A stretch of DNA of 64,000 nucleotides. It comes from Antennarius striatus (Eukaryota; Chordata; Actinopteri; Lophiiformes; Antennariidae). Shown here piece by piece: positions 37,466-62,362 of the stretch. The notes beneath the pieces were generated by a model that was not told where the DNA came from, searched no databases, and saw only the letters and a program-made list of their open reading frames with translations. The first letter of the stretch is position 1. Each line of letters starts with the position of its first letter. The stretch covers positions 16,985,501 through 17,049,500 of the forward strand of contig NC_090787.1 of the NCBI RefSeq assembly GCF_040054535.1. The letters run 5' to 3'. A program made the position numbers and the translations under genes.

Positions 37466-40400
37466 TCATGCTACCTTCAGAGTGCTACCGTAGGCCTGCT
37501 GCACAACCACCTGCACATTATCTAGGATGAAGTCAAAAGCCATACTCCACACAGACTCCACTGACTGCTGCATGAGCCTGCAGAGAAAGGATCAGCAGAC
37601 AACAAGAATATATCAGAACAACAAACCTCAGTGGAATGAAGGGAGCCGTCTGCACACAACTTACCTCTTCATATATTTTATGATCAGATCCAACCTTTCC
37701 AGATCTTTATCATCAATCAGTTCAGTGCAATACGTTACCACTTGCAAGATGTCCTCCTCCATGGGTTCTAAACAAACCCAACATGCAAATGAAAATCTTT
37801 TGCATCAGCGAACACATGAACCGACAGTGTAACGACGATGCTTCCTGTGTGTATACCTGTTATGGTGGTCACCCACTCCTTCAGGAGGGTTTTGATGTCT
37901 GTCAGGTCACAGGCTCCAGCCAACGCCGGAGCGCGACGAGGAATCAATTTGGAGAGAGACTCTGCGATCTCTGGCTTTGAGGCTGACGTGGAGGGACCGT
38001 TTTCAGTCTGAGGGAAACAAAAGAAGCAGATGTGAGCAGTGAGGATTAGTTAGTTCCTCCATATAAAGTAAAGTTTCATACTGGCCCACCTTTACTACGT
38101 TGATTGATTCCTGTGGTTTTTTGGGAGGCGGTGGGATTTTGGCAGGGCTGTTGGTCGTCTTGTGCCTTTTCACAGGGGAGGGACCTTTTTTGACGGGGCT
38201 CAGGACGTTTTTCCTCTTGTAGCGACGTTTCAACCGACCCACTCCGACTCCCGACTGTTTCAGCTGCAACAGCGGATTCTTCTGCTCTGCCGCTGAAAGC
38301 ACGAGAACAGGAGACTGATCGTACCGATTATGGATGCATGAGCACGAGACCTTAATAACATGAAAACTGTTTGCATCAAATACCTTATAAATATACACAA
38401 TTTGATCATCAATATTGGTTAGAATGAAGTTAGAAGGAATTTATGGCAAATTATTTAACAGAATGCCAAAGATAAAGAAAGAAAAACATACTAACCTGAC
38501 GACTTCCGCACTTTTGCACGTGACTGAACTTTTGTTACGTGGTTGTAGGCTGACTTCAGCTCTTCTTGGAGCTCTTTGGGTAGGACAGCAAACACGTCTG
38601 GATCAACCTGCATTCAGAAATATGTAAGTCTGTAAGGCTTAATGAAATCAGGAGTGTATTATTAGAAAAATATAGACATTACATTATACAACCGATGTCT
38701 GGTAATGTCTCCGAGTACTGGGTTTGTACGTGTTACTGATGTTTTATCAGAATAAAAATTTGCCCATATATTTAAGTGGTTTAATACACTGACATGATCT
38801 TTAAACTCCCGGACTCTTTTCCCAACAAATACAAACAAAGGTTTTTTTTGTATATTTACCTTCCAGAACATGGGAGTTGTTAGTCTAAGGGAGTAGATGG
38901 TTTTATTTGACTTCAGTGGTTTTTAAAAGGTTAGACTTACTAAATTGCACAACAAACAAAAGGACTGATCGAGGCTGTGGTAAATCAATAGCTCCTGATT
39001 TCTGCACAAAATTAAGCTATAATTACATCAGTTATTTATTCATTTAAAAAAAAGGTCCACAATAAAACCATGATAAAAAATTGTTTATGATTTTTCTTTT
39101 CCTAGAATCAAAAATCAAAGACAGATGAATGTCGACCTGTGAGAAGTTTGGCAGCTGCAGAACAATCCCTGGGCTGTCTGGCTGGTTTGGGATCTGCAGC
39201 ACCAGTGTGCCAGCAGGTGGCGTGTACAGGGCAGGGGGAGGAGGACGAAGAGGAGAGGATGGATGAGACTTCAGCGCCGGAGGCTGAGGAGGACGAGCAG
39301 AAGGCTGTGGACTCGGTGGCCGATGGTTAGGTCGCCTCGCATCCTGTTTGGTCCACGACTGCTCCACCTGTTCCCTCAGCTCCACAGGTAAGGCCTCCAG
39401 CACAGACCGGTCCACCTGGTACATCATATAACTATCAATGAAGGAAAACACTTCCTGGCTCCGCTCTAGTTTAACCAATCAGACACATTTTAACCTGTGA
39501 AGGCGAGGGGATCTCGATGCTGATGTTTAGCCCTGTTCGAGAATGGTTCGGGGTTCCTCTGCGTGTCTGTTGGTCTCTACTCGTCCCTGGGACTGGCTCC
39601 GGGGTGGACGGAGGATGAGGAGTGGAGTCAGATGAAGGTGCAGTGGTTTTCTGACACGTCCTGCCATCAGCGTCATCTGTGACAAGAAGTTAGAAGTCAA
39701 TAAATTTCACAGGTAGAAATACAGATCATCAACTAAAAAATGATAACTTTCCACAAACCTCTTTTCTTAGCACTTATTCCTTTGTCCAGCAACATGTCTT
39801 TGATGGAACGCATCCGGGAGTCCTGGTGGGCGCCTCCATCGAGGAGCTGAACCTGGATGCCGATCCCCCTCATATCCTGAACCTGCAGCTTCATGGCATG
39901 AAACAGCTTGATGACGGCAGCGGCTATCAGCTGACCGTTGTCAGTGGATTCAGGAAGCATCACAGTTCTGACAGTACAGACACACGGATACGTTTGAGCA
40001 CAAGGGAGTTGACTTCCACCAGTCATTCGTAACATACTGGGGTAACAGTCTGTTTCCTACCTGGCAAGGTTATCACATATTCCATGACCACCGTATTTAG
40101 ATGGTTCCAGTGGGGCACCGGCCTTGCGAACCATGACCTTAAGGGTAACTCTGCGACCCCGTAGCCCTGCTTGTTGTAAACGCTTCTGCACCTCCATCGA
40201 CAAGTTAGTCAGGAAACACTCTGCCTCTTCAACCTGTTCACACAGGTAAGGGTTAAACAGTTAAGAGATACAAGAGAAACGCAAGAAGGATGAGAAAGAA
40301 AAGACTGGTGAAAACAGGAAGTCCCACCTTCATGAAGCGAATGTTGTAGTTCATCTCAGCTGACACGGACTTCCTTTCCTTCTCATAGCGGACAGGGCGG

Positions 40401-43400
40401 TCATCCAGGCCCCTGCAGAAGCGGAAGAGGGTTTGTCCAGTCCGGGGTCCAAATTTCTTCTGCAGCTGAGACAAGGACACCTGCTGGAGGTCTCCACATG
40501 ACCTCACACCTATAGCAGCCAGCTTTCTGCCCATAACAGGTCCAACACCTAGACAAATAAGAAATGTCCATCAGACTTTCATTGCAAGCCTGACAGACGG
40601 TACAGTGAGGGTGAGGACCAGCAGACGTGATGTCTCGACCTGGCAGGCTGGTCACTGGCAGCTCCCTGATGAAGTCATCCACCTCTTCTGACTTCAAGAG
40701 GTACTGCCCGTCTGGCTTGGCCTTCCGGGTCGCAAGCCGAGCCAAAAGGATGTTGGAGCCTGAAAAGATGCGTTGGTTACAACTCAGTAGAAACAAACTC
40801 TTGATTTATTTGGCGTTAGAGACTCACCCATGCCCACTGAAGCGCAGCATCCTGTCTTCTCATTGATGTCTACTCTGATCGCTTTTGCCAGATCTTCTGG
40901 GCTGACACCCAACTCGGCTAGCAGAGAAGAACCGTCTATCAACACTTCATCGCAGCTGAGAGCCTCGATGTCATGGGTGTAACTGCAAAAGAGCCAACAA
41001 TTGAGAAGTTGTGACTGAAGTCAATTTGCATGCGTGTATGTGAGCCAAGAAACCGACGAGGAACTCCAATTTACCTCGCTAAAGTCTCATACATGTTGAG
41101 AGCTACCTCTTTGTAGGCTTCAAAATCATATGGGACCGACTGCAGCGAGGGACACAACTGTTTGGCTTTGCCAAAAAACATCCCATTCCTCACACCAGCT
41201 TGCCTGCGACACACAACCAATATCTTAATGTAACTGTTAGCAATAAATACAGACATTCACATTCTTTGCTAAATGTGTGTGTGTGGGGGGGTATCTTTAC
41301 CTGGCTTCATAACTACAAGAAGCGATCTCTGCCATGGACAGAGCGCCGGTATCCTGGTCCACTCCGTTAACATGTACATCAGGAGATTCTTGTGAAGGCG
41401 TTCTGTACAGTTCCTCATCCTCCCTCTCTGAAAAGGAGGACATGGATGTGACTGACAGGTAGAATACACTGAGAGGTAACTAAAGGAACAACAGAGACGT
41501 CAGCACATGTTCTGACAAACACAACAGTCTCACCAGGATGACCTTGTTTCCTCTGGTAGTACAGCTGCTCCAGCTGAAGGTTGGTCCCGACCCTCCGAGG
41601 TACTCGACCCTCTCCACGGCTACTGGTGACAGCGACAGGCTTCCCTGTAAAAAACACGAACTATGAGGATATATGATACCACTTTATGATCATTATATAC
41701 GTACGCCGACATCGTATATCAAACTACGACAGCACAGAGTTTCAAACAGGCAAGAGAAGGCTTACCTTTGAGCTCTGGTCGATGTCTTATACCCACAGAA
41801 ACAAAGAAACAGTCCATGTCCACATGAAGGATGCAAGATTTAACACTGGCAGGTGCTGACATACCTGATCATACAAATAAAGACACAACACACCACCAGA
41901 AAATGATTACATCCCGCTTCAAAAGGGTGATGCTTTGTAATTGTCAGCGTTCGTGTGTTCGTCCGTTAGTCCACCAAATATCTTTGCAGCCGTTGCAGAT
42001 AGAAAGATAAAACAAAATGCAAATTACTCAGACAGCAAAGGGGATGAAAATGAGATGATGACCTTGACCTTGAGAAAAGCAGGTCAAGGTCAAATTTTAA
42101 CTTTTTTTACACTCAGGAACTGGACAGGAAAGAAAAACGAGGGAGAAGGACAGTATGAGTGAGACCATAGATCATGGCTTGTGCTTTGATCTATGAAAGT
42201 AGTTCAGAGCACTAGCTTTGATGTTTGAACTATGCAAGTAAGTCAGGGTAAAATTTTGAATTCAGGAGTGTCGCAGGATGTTGCAGTCTGCGACTGCATT
42301 GGTTCCTGTTATAAATTGCAAATAGGTATGAACACACTGTCTAATCTCGCCACATGCGTTCCCCAGGATCCACACAAGCATGTCTGTGTTGGAATTTAAA
42401 CGGAATAAGTTGCAGTTATGTGGACCCCTGAACCACCGTGACCCGACAACTTTGAAAAATTATTTTTGTTTTACAAATCAAAAGTGTGAAAGAGTCTGTT
42501 CCGTTTGTACCTCTTCCGTCGGCATAGTGCTGAGCCATCGATTTCCTCAGCCGGTTTTTTCCAGGAAAGGAGGCGGCGCCCGCTGCTTTCCGTTTCCCAT
42601 GCAGCTCGTTGACGTACTCTGAAAAGCCGGTCCTCCACGTGGAGATCTGGTGTAAGCGTGAGTGGGAGTAGAACTCGGAGATCAAATCTCCGGTCTGAGC
42701 CAAAAGCGGCGCCGAAGCCTTCGTTAATGCAGACGATGGCGATTGGTCAGAGGCAGGACCAGGATGAGTCGTGGCGTTTGTTGTGCTTAGCGAGGCCGAG
42801 CTGGACGAAAAGACGTTGTGGTGACTTCCGTTCAGCCGAACTGGGGAATGTGAATGAGCGTCAGCTGGACAGGATGATTGGAGCGGTTTAGAGAGCAGGT
42901 GGTTTTTGGCAGCTTTTGAAGCCTCCTGGCGGGTGGGGTGTGGGGGTCTGTGCTCGTTGGCTCCTTGTGGACTGCTTTGCTCCAAAAACACACAAGACTG
43001 GTCAGATTGCTTCGGGGGACTGTGGGGGAACTCGTACGGGTCAGGTTTAGCCTGAAGCTGTACTGGAGGACTCTGAGGTTTCTCTTCAGAACTCTTGAGA
43101 ATGAATTCTGTCATGTCCCCGTCAGAGGAGGGATCCTCTGACACCGGCGACATCTCCTCTTCCTCTAAGGCACCATTAACAACGTGAGTGTGTCCATTGG
43201 TCAGCGGTGGTTCGTGCTCCACCTGAGGGGGACGATGGTCTTTGCCACACTCTGGCATTTCATTCATTTTTGAATGGCTCGTTGTATCCAATGAGGTCTG
43301 AAATAATCCATTTCTGTTAGAGGAAAAGATTCTGATTTAATATACAATAAAGCATCAAGATGCTCTATTTTAAAAAAGGTAAAAGGCGGCATTATACTCA

Positions 43401-45149
43401 CGCTTTTACTTCTCCTTTCTTGCAGCCACGCTGGTCATTGTTGCTAGGAGAGCTGATCTGAGGTTGTGGTTGGCAAGCTTTGTGGCGCTGGGGCTCAGGA
43501 TGAGGTGTTGGAAGAGTCGACTGTGGCGGGTGTTGTGGATGTTTTGTGGGACTCGGGTTTGACAGTGTGTTGGTGTGTAACAGACTTCTCTTCCTGGAAT
43601 CTGCGTTGAGGTTACTGTATGCCGAGTGACTCGGCTGCAGCGAGCTTTGCTGGATGGAGCGAGGTTGGAGGTTGCTTTGGTAACGGGGGATGGCGTCATC
43701 CTGGCAGCTGGATGAAGCCTGCTCGTGGTTGGGAGCGGGGTGCTGAATGCTGAGTGGAGGCAGATGAAGCTTTTGATGGACGCTCGGCTGAAGGAGCCCG
43801 TGGCTGGGCCCCGCAATCTGTGAGGTCTGTCGTAGGGCCACGCCAGGAAAGAGCGGGCCTTTCTGCTTGGCGTACAGCTGGTACTGCGGGTAAGGCAGGA
43901 GGTGCCCAGCCTTGACGCTGTTTTAAATAAACACAAGACATTTCAAAGGAGAGTTTACAATACGCTCTGCATTGGGAAACCCCGTCTCGCTCGGGACAAA
44001 CGCACCTGTCGGTGATCCACTCCGGCCTGATGACCTTTTCCCCTTTCAGCTCCTGAATCTTGCTGTTTGGCAAGTTGTTAGCGATGATGTGAGTCGTCTT
44101 CGTGCGAGAGTAGTAGATGTGGAACTGACCGCCGTGCAGCATCATGAGCCGGCGCAGCTCGTCCGCACTGGGTTCTGCAAACCGAAAATCACATCCAAGT
44201 TACTTAAAAAGTTACTTAAAAGAACCTTTAGTCCTTTTAATAAATCGGTACAAACATGAAATTTTTAGATGAGGACAGGATATAAGCAGACTGCCCTTTT
44301 ACTGTTTTTTGTTTTTTTTGGGGGGGGTTGACATGATCATTCAGGTCTTAACGCTGGACCAGACAGTTGTGTTACCTGTATATCCGTTAACATATATGGA
44401 CACTCCGTGGAAAATGTTGGAGCACAAGCCTTCCTTCTGCTTTTCTCTGGGGGCATCGAGTCTAAACTGCTCGTCCAGTTTAGACACTTTGGCAGCCATG
44501 TAGCCGCCCTGAAAACAAGAACGACAGGAGTTAGAAAACTGTTTCTGCTGACGCGGTTCAATCGGACGTAGCTACAGGAACCCAAAACACGTCACGCTAG
44601 AACTGTTTAGCTACTTCATACAAACATCATCCCCCCTGTTCTCTCCCTGCTAGTTCATGTCATGTATGAAAATCAGAGTGGAGCAGGTTGCAGAGGGCTG
44701 AACCAACGATGGGAACAGCAGGGGGGGGGTCATGATGCAACATCTGTACATGACTAACACACCGCAGTCAGCTGCTGCACTGCATACATTTAATCACATA
44801 GGAATATAGACCCTTAGCAGTAATTATAGAGTAAAGTCATTGTTTTCAAATACTGTGCAGCCCATAGACTGTATAATACAGCATAAAAACCTGTGTCATT
44901 TAGTTTTCTTGTACAAATATTAGATGCTGTTCGCTTGCCATTAAATTATCATGTTGAACGTCAATGGTTTTTCCCTGTAATCCAAACTTTACCTGATAAA
45001 CACAGATTTACACACATCCATTCACCATGACGTCCTGCGTGCATGGTGATGATGATGATGAAGATAACATGACAGATACTCACCCTTTCAGCCCAACCAT
45101 TGTCACCACCAGCATTGGCCTTCTTTTTCATCCACCCATCTCGACTCAT
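37466..45149 (-). CDS. rev1: DNA repair protein REV1 (dCMP transferase)
   Basis: Y-family polymerase that inserts dCMP opposite lesions and scaffolds other translesion polymerases. Twenty-one coding exons, 45084-45149 down to 37466-37577, join in phase to 1390 aa. The N-terminus has GGYMAAKVSKLDEQF and a BRCT domain (about 45-130, LMMLHGGQFHIYYSRTKTTH and GEKVIRPEWITD). A disordered Pro/Ser/Gln-rich region of about 430 residues follows. The catalytic core begins near 563, with LHVDMDCFF (Asp578, Asp580) and ALSCDEVLID (Asp729, Glu730), and runs through palm, fingers, thumb (VGPVMGRKLAAIGVRSCGDL) and little finger. Two ubiquitin-binding motifs are at 1072 (VDRSVLEALPVELREQV) and 1165 (VDPDVFAVLPKELQEEL). 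The C-terminal interaction domain ends YGSTLKVA. The length exceeds human (1251 aa), mainly in disordered parts. Confidence 0.97.
41911..42296 (+). repeat. Dispersed repeat, copy in rev1 intron
   Basis: About 386 bp beginning atcccgcttcaaaagggtga and ending near ggatgttgcagtctgcgact. It matches 48041-48426 over its whole length with scattered changes. It has no coding potential of note and no clear terminal inverted repeats. Probably a non-autonomous element; class unknown. Confidence 0.7.
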
Positions 45150-45559
45150 ACTGAGCTCCCTGAAATCACAAGAAGACCCACTCATGACCATCATCATCAT
45201 CAATCCTGAGACACAGCAGTCAAAAGTTTTGTTCACACCCTCTAGTATGGATAAGTTTAAAGCTTACAGTAATTAAATGGATTATATGTCAAAGGTAAAT
45301 TGTTCAAAGAAGAAATAAACTATTCACAGGGGTGACACTGGGCAAAATGTGTGTACTCAAGTTGTGAGAATGTGAAATTGCTTGTTTGTTATTGGTCAAA
45401 TTAAAATAAAATAAGTAAATAATTCTAAGTAAATAATAATAAACAATAAATATTTTTTTAAAATAAAATAAAAAAGAATAAAAGAGGTAAATAATACGCG
45501 TTATAAACGCTTTTTCACAACACAGAATTGCTGTGAAAAATAATTCTACCAACAGCACC

Positions 45560-45760
45560 ACGTGAATTAGTTGTGTGTTTCTCGTGTCGTGGGGCGTGAA
45601 GTGTGTGTATCAGCGATCCCACCGGCGGGTGTCCGTGGACATGCCCGGGCGCGTCCGCTGCTGTCAGGGGACTCGGTTCGGACGCAGCCCCATGTGGCAC
45701 CGGGACACGGCGGGGTGTCCGCGGCTAACGTTAGCCTAGCAACCCCTAAAGACACTTAGT
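45560..45760. promoter_or_regulatory. CpG-rich patch in the rev1 5' region
   Basis: Strongly GC- and CpG-rich compared with its surroundings (for example cccgggcgcgtccgctg). It could be an alternative rev1 promoter or first exon. No coding frame is convincing. Confidence 0.4.
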
Positions 45761-46020
45761 TAGCCAAGCCTGTCGCTGCGCCAGGACACGACTGTAACAC
45801 CACGCCAGTTCACGCCAGCCAAAACACGAGTGGATGCGTGTTGCGTGTAGACAATAAGAAAAAAAAAATATTATAAATATATATATGCAGGAAAATTAGC
45901 TACCAAACAACCAGGAGGCTACGTGACGAGGATTTCCCCCACGGCTCCAGTGACACTGTAAACAAACACTGTTGAGCTGAAGTCACTCGTCTTTACCTTT
46001 AATGCTGTCAGAGTGGGCTG

Positions 46021-46033
46021 TTGGACACACACA

Positions 46034-46104
<71 letters not shown>

Positions 46105-46105
46105 T
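46021..46105. repeat. (CA)n microsatellite
   Basis: About 40 CA units with two single-base interruptions, upstream of the rev1 coding start. Confidence 0.95.
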
Positions 46106-46329
46106 TCTCCCTGCAGATAAAGCACAACACAAACGGTGTGTGTGCGCGCACTGATTAGGAGGGTTAAATACCGAAATAAAGGCTTCACTTAGAGCCACTC
46201 CTCAACCGTCATTTACTCGTTCCGGAAGCTCTTCTGAATCAACCGCGATCCCTCAATCTGTTGCGTTGCCACGCCATGTCTGCTCAGCGGTCTCCTTCTC
46301 CCTCCCAGTCCCTTTGCTCTCCATTTCTA

Positions 46330-46420
46330 CCGCCTGGTCCATTTGCTTTCTCCTTTCTCGGCGACAGTCAAAGCTAGCGAGCTGAAACAGACTACTTCCG
46401 GGTAGACTTTCACAATAAAA
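46330..46420 (-). promoter_or_regulatory. Probable rev1 promoter
   Basis: Contains cttccgg at 46395-46401, an ETS-type site common at starts of housekeeping genes, and ctagcgag sequences nearby. The first coding exon at 45149 is preceded by an acceptor, so a 5' UTR exon in this area is expected. Confidence 0.35.
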
Positions 46421-49400
46421 GTATATCCGGAACCGTATATTGGTATTGAGTCAGCACGATAAGACATCTACATTTGTTTCTTGTGTGTTTGTACTGTGTT
46501 GGTACAGTCATCACCGCACACTGCCACAATAGCTTAAAAATATGGATAAAATATGGATTTACCCTGAAGGCTGATCATACATTAACTATCTAAAATCACA
46601 TTATTATTATTATTATTATTGTTCATAAATCTAATCTCTTCACAAATCCCTTAAATTATATTTTGCTGTAAAATTAGACAGCAATTTCCTCACCAAACAT
46701 ACCTTGGAAAAAAGCTTGTCTTTAAAAAAAAAAATCAAGTATTTGTAATTATTATATATTCTAATATCTTAAAATAACCCAATCAGATATATGTATAATG
46801 TAAGATGTTTGTTTTTTTTCTCAAATTAACTACAACGATCCGTTCTTATTTTGTCGGAGTTTTATTTCCAAGAACTAATCAGCTCCTTTTCCGGTTGTAC
46901 TGTATATTTTCCTTTCTAACTTGACCTCGTTCAGACCCCGGCTCATGTTTTCCGCTCTAACTTGTGCTGTAATGCTGCCACTATGCGGGCAAACGAGGGC
47001 AAGTCACCTGAAATGACTGGATGGCAGCCTTAGACGCTCTGTTCGGTTCTAACCCGCCTTGTTCCTCACTGGGCGCGACACGAACGAGAGAAGTGCTCAG
47101 GTCTCTTCCTGACGGAGGGACACCCATTGGAAAAAAAACAAAAAAAAAACAAGAGCAACCCCAAGACAAAACTACATCCACGAGGTTAAATCAGGGCAGT
47201 TTGAATGCTGATGCGCCCACAGCTGTGGTAGTCTAGGATTTGTTCTTGCGTGTGCTGTCTGGCTCTGGCTGTCCTCAGACGGCCCCGGTCCACGGGCTCC
47301 ACCGGCCGTGACGCAGAGGCACGTGCGGGCGGAACGAGCTCGGAGCTCGGCGGCCGGCTGCGGTGCGCTCCGACGGCCTCACGTGGAGACAGGAGGGACC
47401 ACGGACGGACAACATAGATGTTGCAAAAAAGAACATCTGGACTAAATAAACACGATCTGAGTTTTTCTTATAAACAGTAATGACTTTAAATTATTGTCCC
47501 TTTGTAAATATGAAGTCACATTCAATTTAAGGAAAAGGGCATGAAAAACTGCAGGGAAAAGGGAAAATATCCGTCATCTGCTGCTGGATAAGTTTTCAAC
47601 AAGATCACGTAAAGCCGCATGCTACTAACCCACGTCTGGTCGCCTCCCTTATTGGTTGTTCTCTGTTGCTATGGCAGCAGACATCAGATCCTGAAGTTTC
47701 ATGCACGACTTGTGTGTTGCAGTAGAAAGCAGTTGCAGGGATGGAGTGTTGTGTCTGTGTGCATGGAAAGAGAGAGAGACAGAGAGAGAGAGACAGAGAG
47801 AGGGGGGGATAGAGAGAGAGAGAGAGAGAGATGTGCACCACTGGACTAATGAATGTGACTCAGAGACAGATCCTATAGGATCCTTATTTTTCAGGTCAAA
47901 TGCCATTACAAGACAAATGCATTAATCAGAGGCGTCTCCAGAATCTCTTAAACTGCTTTGAATCTCACTCTTGAGTTTCAACAAAAAAAAAAAAAAGGTG
48001 ATTATTTTTTCTAATTTGAAATGTAACAACAATAGTTTATATCCCGCTTCAAAGCGGTGATGCAATTGGCTGTGTTAGTGTGTTCATCCGTTCGTTTGTA
48101 TGTTCGTATGTCCACCAAATATCTTCGCAACCGTTGCAGAGTTGCAGATAAAAAGATGACACAAAAAGCACATTACTTGGGCGGCAAAGGGGATGAAAAT
48201 GAGATGATGACCTTGACCATGAGAAAAGTAGGTCAAGGTCAAATTTCAACTTTTGTACACTCACGAACAGGATAAGATAGAAAGATGAGGGAGAAAGCCA
48301 GTGTAAGACCGTAGATCAAAGCTAGTGCTTTGATCTACCTATGCAATAGCTTTGATCTATGGTCAGAGACCTACCCTGGAAGTAGGTCAGGGTAAGTCAC
48401 AGGATGTTGCAGCCTCTGACTGTCTTGTTTAGTTTTGTTTCTTTTTTTAGCCCTACCAATCACTGATTTAACATCAGAATGACAATAATATAATAAATCG
48501 AATGCTAACTCTGCTCAGGGCTCTGGATTATCACTTAAAAATATCACCATTAGCTAACATTAGCTCCCTTTTTGAGGCAAAGCATTTTCAGATATAAATC
48601 TTAGTTATGCTGACAACTAAATCCAGCTAACCTTTGTGCCGTTACATTATTTTATTATATTATTTGTGCTTTTTGAGTTTCCGTACTGAAAAATAATATT
48701 TACTAAAGGTAACACGGTTCAAACCTAAGCATTGTTACTTAAACATAACCTTCCAACAAATGACAATGGCTTATGTTAGCACTGTTTGCAGGTTAGCCTT
48801 GCCTCAAACACCTTCCCTATTTTGATCACTGGCGTTGGTTGGCTGACATGCGCTCTGTTTACGCCAAGCAGCACCACTATAGGATATCTGACTCACAGAC
48901 AACACCTTGACTGTTCAGTTTAGGTTAAAACATAGGTAGAATTCATACATTTTAAATGAATTCTAAGGTAATCAAACCAAAGAAAATTCATTTTCAAGGA
49001 GACAGTCTGTTTGACGTCAGTTGTCTGAACCCGCATTCAGAATAGGACAAAATTAAATGTTGGATAAAACAAGCCTTGAAAGTTGGTAAATAGACTTGAC
49101 AGTTTTTTCTTTTATATTTTTCTTTCTCTTTTCTTGGAAAAACAGACAATCCATCAATTATTGCACAGTGAATACACAAACAAGTGAAAATATTGGAGTT
49201 TTAAAAAGATGAGTCCATGAAACCTCAATTAGAAAAAGATGCAGGCAAGATTCCCACTTCGGAAAATGTGGTATTTGACTGGTTAGTCTATTTCAGTATC
49301 ATCTCCTCCTTTGGCCGCACATAAACAGTCCACTGAATAATGTTTTATTCCAAGGTATATAAAAAAAGGCTTCATTTGTGAATTTGCACATACAGCTGAG

Positions 49401-49753
49401 TTCAACTGAGTCCTGTTTGGTCACCAAAGGAAATTTGGCAAATGATTAGAACGTCATATCTATAGTGAACACAAAGCTCTTGGGATGAATCCAATCATGA
49501 GGAGGAAGGCTCGGGTATCGTATCTGTGAGAAGTTAAAAGAATCTTCTTCCGGGAGGCTTTGTACACAAGACTGGGGTGGTAAGCACCCTAAATCCACCA
49601 GGATGATCTGGCTCTGTGGAATTTCATCCAACTTAATTTCACCCAGTACTGTGGCTATTAGTTTGTCCCATCAGCTGCATAGAGATCCACAGTCTTGTAT
49701 CTTCTGGACAAAGTTTGAGGATTGAGTCAGAGGTAAAAGAACACCTGTCATCG
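46421..49753. other. Intergenic region with aff3 3' UTR
   Basis: Contains a GC-rich patch at 47230-47400, a GA-rich microsatellite at about 47768-47832 and the dispersed repeat at 48041. A 71-codon plus-strand ORF (47021-47236, starting MAALDALFGSNPP) lies in the GC-rich neighbourhood; I do not recognise it and cannot show splicing. The last kilobase is probably aff3 3' UTR. Confidence 0.45.
48041..48426 (+). repeat. Dispersed repeat, intergenic copy
   Basis: Begins atcccgcttcaaagcggtga and matches 41911-42296. Internal gatgaaaatgagatgatgac and gaccttgaccatgagaaaag segments are well kept between the copies. Confidence 0.7.
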
Positions 49754-62362
<12,609 letters not shown>

